The notes under the pieces were generated by a model. The model was not told where the DNA came from. It was given only the letters and a program-made list of their open reading frames with translations, and ran no database searches. A program made the translations under genes and the position numbers. Positions 24,401-35,459 of a DNA stretch of 64,000 bases are shown here, one piece after another. The stretch's first letter is position 1. Every line of letters begins with the position of its first letter. The DNA is taken from positions 78,108,936 to 78,172,935 of the forward strand of contig NC_067473.1 in assembly GCF_947179515.1 (NCBI RefSeq), read 5' to 3'. Origin of the DNA: Apodemus sylvaticus. Lineage: Eukaryota > Chordata > Mammalia > Rodentia > Muridae.

Positions 24401-25034
24401 TAAAACTAAGCTTTATAAAAAAGCACAACTTTAAGAGCATTCCTTTCCTTTGCTCTTCCAGTGCTTGATCCAAACTTTACTCTATGCCTCTTCCTAATAT
24501 AGTTTGGGGTATGATGGGAAACAGGTGTCATCACTGAGAAATGGGACCCTTTTGCTTTTGTCTTGCTCCCCTGTCCTATAATTGTATAATTGTAATAATT
24601 TGGTTTTCAGTCAATTGTCTGTCGTATTAATATATTCTGCCTCAGTTTTGAGTCCCAGAGTCACAGAACAAACAATCCTACTGAATTCCATCTTGAAGGG
24701 CCCTGCAGCTGGGTCCCTTACTTCCATGGCCTACTTTTGTGGGAACTACTTTTATGTTCCAGAAAACAAAACAGATTCCAGGAATTTCTCCAGGAAGAAC
24801 TCTCCACCCCTTGATCTTACAATTAAATTTTTTTTCATAATTCTATCCCAATATGTGTTTGCCGAGGTATATGAGTCCTTTTTCTTCTATTGTCTTTGCT
24901 TAGTTTAGCGATCTCAAACTCAGAAGTTTGAGATAAGTGACAAGGAGCAGACAGGAGACATGATGAGACAGGAGGGATACACGTGTGTGGTATGAATGGT
25001 GAGGATTGCGGAGGGGCCTCATTAACATATGGTG

Positions 25035-25400
25035 TATTTGTTACTTTCCTTGTCACTATAACAAAAAAACTACTTGACACAAAAGCTTAAGGAAATACCT
25101 ATTTTGGTCCATGGTTTCAGAAGGTTTGGTTCAAGATGGCAGGGAAGTCCTGGCAGAACAACTCTGACCATGAGAACATGTGGAAGAGTCTGTTCCCATG
25201 ATGGAGAGAACCAGGAAGCAGAGTGAGACATGGAGTGGACACACATAATGCACCCCAATGATTGACCCCTACATCAAGCAATGACTTCCCCCACGCTAAA
25301 CTCCACCTTTCCAAGTTTCCAGAACCGTCTAAAGATAGCACCACTACCCTAGGACCAAGCATTCAGGGCATGAACATTGTGGGACCATTTGAAATTCAAA
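25035..25400 (-). repeat. Rodent medium-reiterated repeat (DNA-type)
   Basis: It matches the order of the copies at 10818 and 12815 (CACTATAACAAAAAAACTACT start, AAGATGGCAGGGAAG centre, CATTTGAAATTCAAAGTCTAA end). Confidence 0.5.
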
Positions 25401-25772
25401 GTCTAACCTGCAGGCCACATTCGGCTCATTAACCCCCTAGACTGCAGTGCTTCTCAGTCCTTCCATGACTCAGATCGCTCTTATCACCTCAACAGCCGCG
25501 AGGATCCAGAGTCATTATTTCTCAACTTTTCATCACCAAGAGATTAGATGCAATCTAATTCCTCGCGCAAGTAATTTAAAAGGACCCTTTGCTCTCAACC
25601 AGATTGCCAAGGTGATACCAGAGCTGCTTCAGTGACAGCCATATCCAAAGGAATAGCTTAGAACGATGAGCCCCGTGTGCTTCAGTAGCTGGCTGTACTC
25701 CTTGTTACAGATCAGAACCACAGGAACGATTTCATTAAGCAGAATCTATAAGCAGACTAATTTTATCTAAAA

Positions 25773-25993
25773 TAGAGGCTTTCAACTTTTGGTCTCAAGC
25801 CCTTTGAGGAGGCAACCCCTTTTCTCAGGGGTCACCTAAGACCATCAGAAAACACAGATATTTACAGTATGATTCACAACATCAGCAGAATTACAGCTAT
25901 GAAGTTGCAAGGACAACAATTTTATAGTTGGGGGACCACAACATGAGGTACTGTTCTAAAGGGTCTCAGCATTAGGAAGGGCAAGAACCACTG
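25773..25993. mobile_element. hAT-type MITE with perfect 8-bp target duplication
   Basis: 221 bp ending in AAGAACCACTG and starting TAGAGGCTTTCAAC (one terminal base changed from the usual CAG). It is flanked by ATCTAAAA at 25765-25772 and 25994-26001, a perfect 8-bp duplication typical of hAT insertion. The interior matches the copies at 487 and 8182, and there is no transposase frame. It belongs to the OposCharlie-related group (RCHARR1 or URR1, from memory). Confidence 0.93.
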
Positions 25994-26001
25994 ATCTAAA
26001 A

Positions 26002-27948
26002 CGAGTACCATGGAAGATGATATTTTTCTCCTGCCCAGGTGGTTTCCCCCTACACTTTAAAAGAAGTGACAAACCTTTCACTTATTGGGTTTGTGCTTTG
26101 TAGTCTTTGAATATCCCTATTCTTTGGTCTGTAGTTTGTCACACAACACTGAAAATATGTACTTTCTCTTTAAAATTATGGTGTACTCTAACATTTTAAG
26201 TTACAGCAGTCTTTGGTGTCAGAGCCAGCTCACAGGTAGGTTCTTTCCCCCCTTTCCCAACATGCTCCTTTTCTCCCCAACTCCACTCTTATGCCACAAC
26301 TCCCCCTCTCTCTTATCCTTAATCTCTCCTCCCTAAGATGCCTGATTTCTTCTTGAGTGGCGCCAAGGTATGGGAAGTGCTTGGTGTTGGGTTTGAGAAA
26401 GTTATACCAGATAAAGATACCAAGGGAAAAATAACAGAAAAATTGATCAGAAGTGAGGTTGGGAGGACCTTCCCTCTTAGGTAATCCTGCAGCAGAACAT
26501 TTTTTTTTTCACACACCACTGGGCTTCTCATCCCTTCAATCGAGTTTGCAGCTTAGCTTTCTTATTCTACACATGGTTCCAAAAGGCCAGTCAAAGCAGA
26601 GCTTCCCCCACAAAGGGTCAGCATTAAAAAGATCTGGGTCCTAACACAAGTTCCATTGCTTACAAGCCATTAACCTTGGGCAAGTCACTCAATGTCTCCG
26701 AGACTTCTTTATCTGCAAACTGGACAGTACAACTCCTACCCAGCTCCCAGGCATGAAATGGTACATTGCCTTGAGAATGCTGGAAAGAGAACGAAGGCCA
26801 AAGATGAGACGCTGAGATTCTGTCATGGGATCTAATGCCATAAGGGACTGCACCATGCTTATCCCTTCTAATCACACTGTACTGGTTTTCTTGGAGGACA
26901 GCAGGGTTGTCACCAATGGTGATAGCAGGGAGGCAGGACCGTATGATTTAGGAGAGAAGTTTGCCTTTAAACTAGCCTCTGTGGCTGTTTCTGAGACACC
27001 ACGAGGTCATGAGGTTGCTGGCCGGCAGGCATCCTTGCTGGGATAATCATTTTGGATCCTTGTGAGGGGTGGACCATCAGCAAGTCCTCCCCTTTCTGTG
27101 GGAAGTGTGGAGGAGTCCTATTTGTTTGCTTGTTTTTGTCTTGTTTGACTAGGGCTTAGGGCTTCAGCACCACAGCCAGATGGAGTCTTGCTGCCAAAAT
27201 GATTGTTTCAGGGGTGGCACACAGCCAGAGGTGAGGTTCAGTGGAGAGCTTTTGTTTAGGAGTTATCAAGACAGGGGCTTCTTTTCTGCCTTGCACAAGG
27301 AAACACACAGTCCAGTCAATCCTGGCAGACACTTGAAGAATCAGAGGGCTTCTGCCTGGAGTCAGAGTTGGCTTGGCATAATGCAGAGTTGAGAAAGCTC
27401 TGTGCTGCCTGACTTGGAGTTCTGATTACCAACTGGAATGCACCACAACTTTGGCCTTCACGTGTGTCAGTGCCTTTCTGTGTGAGAAAGGCCAGTGGTA
27501 TGGGGGTCTGACAAAATTCTCAATAGCAGTACAGAGCATCCAGGCTTCCAGAGCATGTGTGGAATGGGACGGGATTTCTCTGGCAGGAACTTGTTTGGGT
27601 CTTCTCTTTCTGCTGAGCTCACAGCCTGTTGGAGGAGGCACATACACATTATACATCTTTGTCAGGGGAAGGCTCTATAATAGGGAAAGCTGTGAATGGA
27701 TGTTTATCTATGTAGAACATGGCTATATGTCTGTTGAGCTCTTCCCCAAGATGAATGACTCAATAGGTTCCTATCATCAGGCCCTTATTTTTCCCACAGC
27801 CTCATAAACAAAGGACTCTGGTCTTACCAGAGCAAAGCAGCTTACGAACAGTAAGTGAAAAGATTGTTGCTAGGAAAAGATACCAAATAAAGGAAATATG
27901 CCCAGCACCACCATACACCAGGCACAGATGCACGAACAAACGTGTTAG
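26002..27948. other. Intergenic DNA, little recognisable content
   Basis: Apart from the MIR at 26650 I see no gene or repeat here. The open frames on both strands (for example 27451-27807) overlap each other and have no family features. Confidence 0.5.
26650..26730 (+). repeat. MIR core, forward
   Basis: AACCTTGGGCAAGTCACTCAA then GAGACTTCTTTATCTGCAAAC is the MIR core in forward orientation. Confidence 0.85.
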
Positions 27949-27960
27949 AAAAAGTCATGG

Positions 27961-28605
27961 CCTACGAATTTCATAAAGTCATTATTTTTAATGGCTGAGT
28001 AGTGTTTCATTGTGTAAATATACTGAATTTTCTGTATCCATTCCTCTGTTGAGGGACATCTGGGTTCTTTCCAGCTTCTGGCTATTATAAATAACGCTGT
28101 TATGAACATAGTGGAGCATGTGTCCTTATTATATGTTGGAGCATGGCAAATACAGAAGGGGACACTATCAGCCAGTCATTGAACTGAGCACAGGGTCCTC
28201 AATGGAGGAGCTAGAGAAAGGACCCAAGGAGCTGAAGGGGTTTGCAGCACCATAGGAGGAACAATGATATGAGCCACCCAGAACTCCCAGAGCTCCCAGG
28301 GACAAAACCATCAACCAAAGAGTACATGTGATGTTACCCATGGCTCCAGATGCATAGGCAGCAGAAGATAGCCTTGTTGGACATCAAAGGGAGGAGAGGC
28401 CCTTGGTCCTGGAAAGGCTCGATGCCACAGTGTAGGGGAATACCAGGACAGGGAACCGGGAGAGGGTCGATTGGGGAACAGGGGGAGGGGGAGATGAATT
28501 ATGGGATTTTCAGGGGAGGAGTGGGACCAGGAAAGGGGAAATCATTTGAAATGTAAATAAAGAATATATCTAATTAAAAAAAAGAGGAAAAAACATACAT
28601 TAAAA
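27961..28605 (+). mobile_element. L1 3' end, twin-primed
   Basis: The left part (to about 28140) is L1 in reverse. From about 28145 the L1 3' UTR runs forward (CCATAGGAGGAACAATGATAT ... TTTGAAATGTAAATAAAGAA) to an A-rich end with a second A run at 28602-28610. A diverged target duplication is possible: AAAAAGTCATGG (27949-27960) versus AAAAAGCCATGA (28606-28617). Confidence 0.85.
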
Positions 28606-28744
28606 AAAAAGCCATGACAACTTAAGGTGATGATTTAGGAAAAAAATTACTTAAATTATCTTAAGGTCTTTTAAAACATGGGAGCAAATCTAAGACTCTG
28701 ACTGCCTGCCATCCCTAACTTGGCCTCCAGACCTCCCGTGTAAT

Positions 28745-29100
28745 GGTAAGGGGATGTTAGGGCTTGAATCTAAAATATTTCCCACAGACATGTTTGGAGG
28801 ACTTACTTGGTCCTCAGGGTTTTGAAGGTCACGAGGCCTTCCTGGTAGAAGCGGGTGATGGGGCATCAATGTGTATACCCTACTTCTGGTGAAAGCCTGT
28901 GCTTTCTACTCCCTGATTAACCAAGATGTGGGAAACTTCCACCTCATATTCCTACCATCACGGACTGTTTTCTGTCACTGTGTCTTACCACGATAGACTG
29001 AAATCCCTCTGAAACATTGGGTCACAGTATATCTTTCCCCTGTTAAGTTTCTTCTGTCAGGTAATCTGTCATAGCTAGGAGAAAAGTAGCTAATACTGTA
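28745..29100 (+). repeat. Mammalian/rodent DNA-type repeat
   Basis: It starts GGGCTTGAATCTAAAATATTT and ends GGAGAAAAGTAGCTAATACTG, the same family layout as the copy at 24030. Confidence 0.5.
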
Positions 29101-29127
29101 AGAGATGGGAAAGAACAGGAAATTGTG

Positions 29128-29222
29128 TATGTGCAAGTGTGTCTGTGTGTGTCTGTGTATCTGTGTCTGTGTGTGTATGTGTGTCTGTATCTGTGTTTGT
29201 GTGCGTGTGTCTCTGTGTGATG
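29128..29222. repeat. TG/TCTG microsatellite
   Basis: Irregular TGTGTC repeats; the open frame on the opposite strand is an artefact. Confidence 0.9.
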
Positions 29223-29329
29223 GGGAAATATGAAAGATGGTATGAATAATTTTCAACACAAGACATATGTTAAGATTTTTCAATATAGGGATGAAACCAG
29301 CAGTAAGATTTAGTATAATTTCTTTTATT

Positions 29330-30045
29330 ACATGGGAGGGACTGTGCAGGTGATCATAGTAGGCAAGGAAGCAAACTGTGAAGAGGTAAGAATGAAAATT
29401 CAGTTCAGATTGACATTGTCAACCTAAATCAAGACTTTGGAGAGTCTGTCACCAGGTGGTTTATTAACAATAAATTTAAACACAAAACACAGTATAGTGA
29501 TGAAAAAGTTTCCTGGTGAGATGCACAGAGAAGCATGGTTACATTGAAATTCAACTCAAGGTACATGTCATTTCTTCCAAGAAGACAGGTTCTAGAGATA
29601 GACTTCCTGTACTAGCTGAAGGCCTAAGGAAGATCTAGCCTTGTCTTAGTCATTCAGTCAGTATAGAGGTTATTTGGATTATTAGCCACCTCTGGTCTTG
29701 GTTGTGGGAACTTAGGGAAGCCACTAACTGACCTTACAGATAATATAAGGGCCATTTAAACTATTAGGTATCTGGTCCTGGTTGTGGGAGCTTGGGGATC
29801 CCATAGTTAAGGGTTATTTAGATTACTAGCCACCTCCAGTCCTGGTTGTAGGAGCTTGATATGGCCTGGACCAACAGATAACAGAGATCACTGGGCTGTT
29901 AGTCACCTTCAAATGCCAGCTTTCTAGGTGGATAAATAGGTTTTTCTCTTTTATTCCTTTCAGAGGAGAATCCTGTGTGCTGAACATTCCTGGTTTCCCT
30001 GAACATCTTTGGGCACAAAGACCTTCACAGTGTGCTTCCAATAAC
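29330..30045 (+). mobile_element. LTR-like repeated block, copy A
   Basis: This ~700-bp block is similar in the same orientation to the split block at 39075-39375 plus 40320-40600 (shared GGTAAGAATGAAAA, CAGATTGAC, TTTAAACACAAAACACAGTA versus TTTAAAACATAGTAAAG; and AACATTCCTGGTTTCCCTGAA versus AACATTCTTGGTTCTCTTAA). It holds three imperfect internal repeats near 29667, 29749 and 29813. That architecture resembles an old rodent LTR (RMER-type), but no TG...CA ends were fixed. Confidence 0.45.
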
Positions 30046-30097
30046 TACAAGCAAGCAAATTTGTTGCTGTTGTTGTTCATTGTGTCTTAAAACTGCG

Positions 30098-30121
30098 TTT
30101 GAGTCATTACAATGACTCAAA
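30098..30121. promoter_or_regulatory. 24-bp inverted repeat with two AP-1 (TRE) sites
   Basis: TTTGAGTCATT and AATGACTCAAA are perfect 11-bp arms separated by AC. Each arm contains a full AP-1 consensus, TGAGTCA at 30100-30106 and TGACTCA at 30113-30119. It lies about 13 kb upstream of the Jazf1 promoter, just beyond copy A of the LTR-like block. Regulatory function is inferred from the motif pair only. Confidence 0.4.
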
Positions 30122-30129
30122 TTAAATAG

Positions 30130-31880
30130 CCCTTACACCCAGGGCTTATTTATTGAGCAGTTTGTTAGGTGTGAAAGGTTTACTTGGAGATGTCAGAGAT
30201 GGCGGATATGCATTTAATTGACATGATGGTCTCATTTAAATGCTTGTTTCCTAAAACCAAACAGTTCTGCCTGAAAACCAGATTCATGCACTTCAACTTG
30301 TATTTCCCCACTTCCCACATCATCTGCCATGTGCTCCATCCTCGAGTAAGGGCCAGCAGCTTTCAGGGTTGGTTTCCATGTTCCCATTGTCAGTGCCGTT
30401 CAGTCACTACTGGATAAGTGAATCACATGTGCTCGAATCACAGTGTTATCAGCAGTCTTTGTCATCTGCAGCTCCTGGGAGCCGGTGGCCAAGCTCCCAG
30501 GCACCTTCTATGACTTCTACAGTATTGTTCCTGGCACGTCACCTTCGACATTTCTGTCTACTCACAGATGTGTGGCACCTGCCTAACTAATATCTATTCT
30601 AAATCCAGCTCTTTAGAAATAGATTTTGTCAGGGAAAGAATGAGTCCAAATTAAACCTAAGTTTTCTCAGCCTTCCACGTAGAAATAGTCACAATGAGTT
30701 TCAGTTCTGATCATTGACTCATAGGTAAAAAATGTTGAATGTAGATTTCTGGAAAGCATCTTTCAAACCATTAACTGCTGAGCACCATTTCCTCTTGGTA
30801 CATCTTTCTTTATGCTTCTAAGGGCACTGTGTGATAGTTGGAACTTATGAACATTAGGGCAAAGCTCACAGTCTAGGATAATGCTTAGAGCTGCCACATC
30901 AGCCTCAGACAGCTTTCATCTGGAATTCTCATTCTAAGAGAGAAAAACGAGCTTCTGTTTATTTAAATTACGGCCCCTTTGTTGTCAAGTTCTCATAGTT
31001 GAATGCAATTGTTCACTCAGTGTAATACTCCACTGGATTTGGTCAACATTGTGTAACTGTCTTTGAATGGAAGCCTATGCAAAGAGTTGTGTATAGCTTA
31101 TTCAAGTTACTCGGCTTTAATGGTTGGACCATGTCACGCTAGCTATTGTGGAGTCCAGGCCTGGGTGGCAGGGTGACCCTTTCTACCCTATTATTAGGAA
31201 ATCTATAAGGTGAGACTCAGGAGAGGTCACCAGATCGAAGCTCTTAGCCTGCTCACATCAGGAAGGAGAAAACCTTGGCAGTGTGGTGGATCAAGGAAGA
31301 GAATTCCTCCTGCCTTTTACTCTAGAGTCATGCAGGTCTACCTACTGAATTAATAACCCTGACATTTCAATAGCAGTTTTCAGCAGGTGTAAAACAACCT
31401 GTCATCGGCTCATGGATACTTCCTTACTGTCCTTTCTTGTCCCCATGGTGTAAACATCACTGCTCCTGTAAAAGAGCAAGAAAAATGCTCCCTGTGGTAG
31501 CTACAGCTCCATCCTATCACTATCCCCCCGCTCCCTTTCCATACACATTTGATGAACAAAAAGTGTTTGCTCATAAAATGTCGTTTTGGAAAGCAAAACA
31601 ACAATAAAATGGTTCAGGTCAACTGCTACCCGAATGATTCAGTAAAACCCAGCTTCCCAAAGGCATACCACTGAAGCAAACTCAAGATTAAGGCAGTAGG
31701 AAAACAGACAAGGAGTGTGTAGAGCAGCTCACTCGGAAAGGACAGATAAGCTGCTCCCTAGATAAATGAGCCCTTTTCAAAAGAATGCTTTCTGTGCCGC
31801 ACTAACAACTAATTATCGACTCATTGCCCCTACTCTCATCATCATAGTAGTGACATAGCTTAGGAACATTTTGCTCTATG
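30130..31880. other. Intergenic DNA without recognised features
   Basis: No gene and no clear interspersed repeat seen. Several TAAT-rich and AT-rich stretches could be regulatory, but nothing specific can be claimed. Confidence 0.5.
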
Positions 31881-31884
31881 TCTT

Positions 31885-32095
31885 TCTATTTTATTCTAGT
31901 GGTGTGTATTGCATACTGGGGGAAGGAGGGTGTCCACGTGTGTGTGGGTGCTCGTGAAGGCCAGAAGAGGGAGAAGGTTCCTCTGGAGCTAGAATTGCAG
32001 GAAGTTATAAGTTCTCCAATGCAGGTGCTGGGGAGTGAAATAGTCCTCTGCAAGAGCAGTATACACTCTTAAACATCCTCTCACCTCTCATGGTT
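31885..32095 (-). repeat. B3-type SINE, reverse
   Basis: GTGAAGGCCAGAAGAGGGAGA, AGTTCTCCAATGCAGGTGCTG and CTCTGCAAGAGCAGTATACAC follow the reverse of B3 in the right order. Confidence 0.75.
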
Positions 32096-32589
32096 TCTTA
32101 GGTCCACCTAGAACCAGCTATTCACATGACACTGAATTCTGTGAGTTGTTTCAGTGAGTCAAAGGCTTCTGTGAGCATCAAGGCAGACCGATGCTGAAGA
32201 ATTCTGTCATGGCTCCTCTGACTTATCCCTGTGAGATAGCCAGGGACAACACTTCCAGCTCTGCCACTGCCAATGTGAAGCTCTGGCCGTGCCACCTCCC
32301 CCACCCCTGAATAATCTGGTGATTCTTCACAGAGATTCTATGCTGTCTCATGACTCCTTTGCTTGAACCCTGGGCCTGGGAGCCACCCTAGGCTCACCTA
32401 GATTCTTCTACTCTGGAAAAAATGGCAGGAGGCAGAAACAGAGCCCTTCAGGGGTTCTAGACTTGCCATCTTTCCAAACATTCTCAGGTGCCATCACTTC
32501 TTTATTCCCACCAGCCATGCAGAAGCTACCAATAACACAGGTGCTGGGTGACACTTGTCGGAATCTTTCTGAGTCCATTATACTAGGTC

Positions 32590-32880
32590 ATTGTCTTAGT
32601 TACTGCTCTATTGCTGAGATGAAGAGTCACGGTCAAGGCAGTTTATGAAAGGAAACATTTAGTTGGAGGACTTATAGTTTCAGAGGGTGAGTCTATGACC
32701 ACCATGGTAGGGAGTGTGGTGGCAGGCAGGCAGGCATGGTGCTGGAGCAGGAGCTAAGAGCTTACATCTTGATATGCTGAAAGCAGGCCAAGAGTGGGAG
32801 ATTGGGACCTGCCTGGGGTTTTGAACCCTCAAAACCCTTGCCTCTGTCACCAAATTCCTGGAATGTTATGACAGACCATT
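32590..32880 (-). repeat. Rodent medium-reiterated repeat
   Basis: CTTAGTTACTGCTCTATTGCT, GGCATGGTGCTGGAGCAGGAG and TACATCTTGATATGCTGAAAG match, in order, the family copy at 42770. Confidence 0.7.
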
Positions 32881-33015
32881 TGAGTGTTCTGGACTTTGGC
32901 TTCACCATCTTTAACATGGGGACAATAACTAGAAATTGTTTTCAAGCCTACTAGAAAACAACTTATGGACATTAGGAAACTACTTAGTGCCTTGGCACTT
33001 AGACAAGCAAGTAAG

Positions 33016-33440
33016 TCAGTGTCCTAGTTGGCTTCCCAGTTGCCGTGATAAAACACTAACCAAAACAACTCGGGAGAAAAAAAAATCCATGTTGCTGTGA
33101 TAAGAACAGTGACCAAAACAACTTTGTTCACTATCAAGGGAATCCAGTGTAGGAACCCAGAGGCAGAACTGTAACGTTAACCGTGGAGGAAGGCCACTTA
33201 CTAACTTATTACTAACTTTGCTTAGCACCTTTCCTGTACAGCCCTAGACCACCTGCTCAGAGATGGCAGCACCACAGGAGTTTGGTATCTCTTGGATCAA
33301 TAAACAATTAAGAAAATACCTCACAGCCATGGCCACAACCCAGTCTGATGGAGACAATTTATCAGTTGTGGTTTCCTCTTCCCAAGTGACTCTGGATGTC
33401 AAGTCAAAGTCTAAAGCTAACTATGATAGTCTATTTGCCA
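33016..33440 (-). repeat. Rodent DNA-type repeat, reverse copy
   Basis: It is the reverse of the repeat at 34860: CCCTAGACCACCTGCTCAGAG, CAATTAAGAAAATACCTCACA, AAGTGACTCTGGATGTCAAG. A 77-codon open frame inside (33263-33496) is explained by this repeat and is not a gene. Confidence 0.7.
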
Positions 33441-33639
33441 AGTACAAGGGAAAGCTCTGGGAGATATCACCTTCACCACAGAGGCAGGGCCCATGATTTA
33501 GTTCCATTTTACAGATAAGTAATGTGAAGTTTGAGGGATTATGTCATTTAACATGATTTTGAGGACCTCGGGATACTCTTCTTGCTTTGAGATGTCTTGA
33601 ATTTCATGAGTCAGGAGTCATTACTTATGATGGTTTGGA

Positions 33640-33870
33640 TCTTAAAACACCCTCAATGGATGCGTATTGAAAACGTGCTCACTTGCAAATGGTGCAATAA
33701 GAGGTGATGGGTTAGAAGGCGGGGCCTGGCGGAAGGAAGTTAGGTCACTGGCGTGTGCCCTAGAAGGGGATATCGGAAACCCTGTTTCTTCTTTCCAATC
33801 CCTTACTTCCTGGCTGCCAGGTAAATCCATTGACGGTGGCTTGAGGTGTCATAATCAGTCCTTAACCCCT
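33640..33870 (+). repeat. DNA-type repeat fragment
   Basis: GGTGATGGGTTAGAAGGCGGG and AGGAAGTTAGGTCACTGGCG follow the layout of the copies at 24030 and 28745. Confidence 0.45.
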
Positions 33871-34404
33871 ATGTCCTGGTAACACAGTAATTTTAGCGAA
33901 GGGGTAAACATAGTAGTTGCCCTTCCTAAGAATTTGAAGTGCCATGTAAAGACAAGAAATGGTCACAATTGCCTTCTAAAGATTTTAAGTATAATATGAA
34001 AGAAAGGTGGGGGCAGGAGGGCTTTGTTGATGCCCATTAAGGAAAAGCTATTTTTCCCCACTAAAGTATAGCTAGTTTATAGATATTTTTTAAATGTTTT
34101 CTTTACTTCACTTTAACCTACTCTGTTGTGTGTGATTTTTTTTTTTTTGTCAAAAGAATAGAATTTGAGTTATACCTCTGGCCCTGGGAGATGTTCTAGC
34201 AGAGGCTTTCTTGTAAAGAATACAAGCTTATCATTGTGTCTGTCCTTATGAGCTCATCCAATGAGTCTGTCAATCAGCTGGTAGAAAAAAGCTTCTCAGG
34301 AAAGCTGTCTGCTCCAGAGACTTTGGAAAATGGTAGCTACAGTGTAGAGCCTACCTAAGCACACAGATAGGTACAATGGTCCCTGGCTGTTGTCTACTCT
34401 CCAT

Positions 34405-34859
34405 GGGGTTATGGTTAGGGGTTAGGGTTATGAGTTATGTTAGGAGTTAGAGCCTGGGTTGGGATTAGGGCAAGGGGTTAGAGTTATGGTTTAGGGTTGG
34501 GGTTAGGGTTAGGGTTAGGGTTATAGTTAGGGTCAGGGTTAGAGTTAGGGGTTAGGGGTTAGGGGTGGGGCTAGGGTTAGGGTTATAGTTAGGGGTTAGA
34601 GCTGGGACTAGGGTTAGGAGTTAGGGTTGGGGCTAGGGTTGGGCTTTGGGTTAGGAATAAGGGTTGGAGTTAGATTTTGTGGTTAGGGGTTAGGATTGGG
34701 GCTAGGATTAGGGTTATGCTTAGGGGTTAGGGTTTGGGCTAGGGTTAGAAGTTAGGGTTGGGATTAGGTTTGGGTTTGGGTTATGGATTAGGGCTGGGGT
34801 TAGACTTGTGGGTTAAAGGTTAGGGTTGGTGTTAAGGTTGGGGTTAGGGGTAGGGATTG
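34405..34859 (+). repeat. Degenerate interstitial telomeric array, left part
   Basis: Mostly TTAGGG-derived units on the + strand (TTAGGG, TTGGGG, TTAGGGG, TTATGG). Three perfect units lie at 34503-34520. Variants with extra G or with A/G changes dominate, so the array is old. Together with the right part it totals about 660 bp. Confidence 0.92.
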
Positions 34860-35247
34860 TACTGGCTGGTTTTGTGTGTCAACTTGACACAAGCTGGAGT
34901 TATCACAGAGAAAGGAGCTACAGTTGAGGAAATGCCTCAGATCCATCTGCAAGGCATTTCTTAATTAGTGATCAAGAGGGGAGGGCCCATTGTGGTTGGT
35001 GCCATCCCTGGGATGGTAGTCTTGGGTTCTATAAGACAGCAAGCTTAGCAAGCCAGGGAAACCAAGCCAGTAAGGAACATCCCTCCATGGCCTCTGCATC
35101 AGCTCCTGCTTCCTGACCTGCTTGAGTTCCAGTCCTGACTTCTTTTGGTGATGAACAGCAGTGTGGAAGTGTAAGCTGAATATATCCTTTCCTGCCCAAC
35201 TTGTTTCTTGGTCATGGTGTTTGTGCAAAATTAGAAACCCTAAGACA
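34860..35247 (+). repeat. Rodent DNA-type repeat splitting the telomeric array
   Basis: It starts ACTGGCTGGTTTTGTGTGTC AACTTGACACAAGCTGG and ends TTAGAAACCCTAAGACA. It is the most complete copy of a family also at 22715, 33016 and 47930/49062. It interrupts the telomere-like array, so it inserted after the array formed. A clean target duplication could not be read because the flanks are themselves repetitive. Confidence 0.8.
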
Positions 35248-35453
35248 GGGGTTAAGGTTGGGGTTTGGGTTGGAGTTGGGGTTACTGTTGGGCTTAAGGG
35301 TAGGGGTTAGGCTTGGGGTTAGAGTTAGGCATTAGGGTTGGGGTTAGTTAGAGTTAGGAGTCAGAGTTCGTATTATTATTATTAGGTGTTAGGGTTAGGA
35401 GTTTGGGGGTGGGTTTAATGTTAGAAATTAGGATTGGGGTTAGAGTTAGGGGT
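35248..35453 (+). repeat. Degenerate interstitial telomeric array, right part
   Basis: GGGTTAAGG, GGGGTTAGG and GGTTAGAG variants continue the array in the same orientation, with a short ATT run near 35370. Confidence 0.88.
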
Positions 35454-35459
35454 CTACAG

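Noticed and set aside
33263..33496. 77-codon frame starting MAAPQEFGISW, protein-like in appearance
   Set aside because: The DNA is the reverse of a rodent interspersed repeat also present at 22715, 34860 and 49062.
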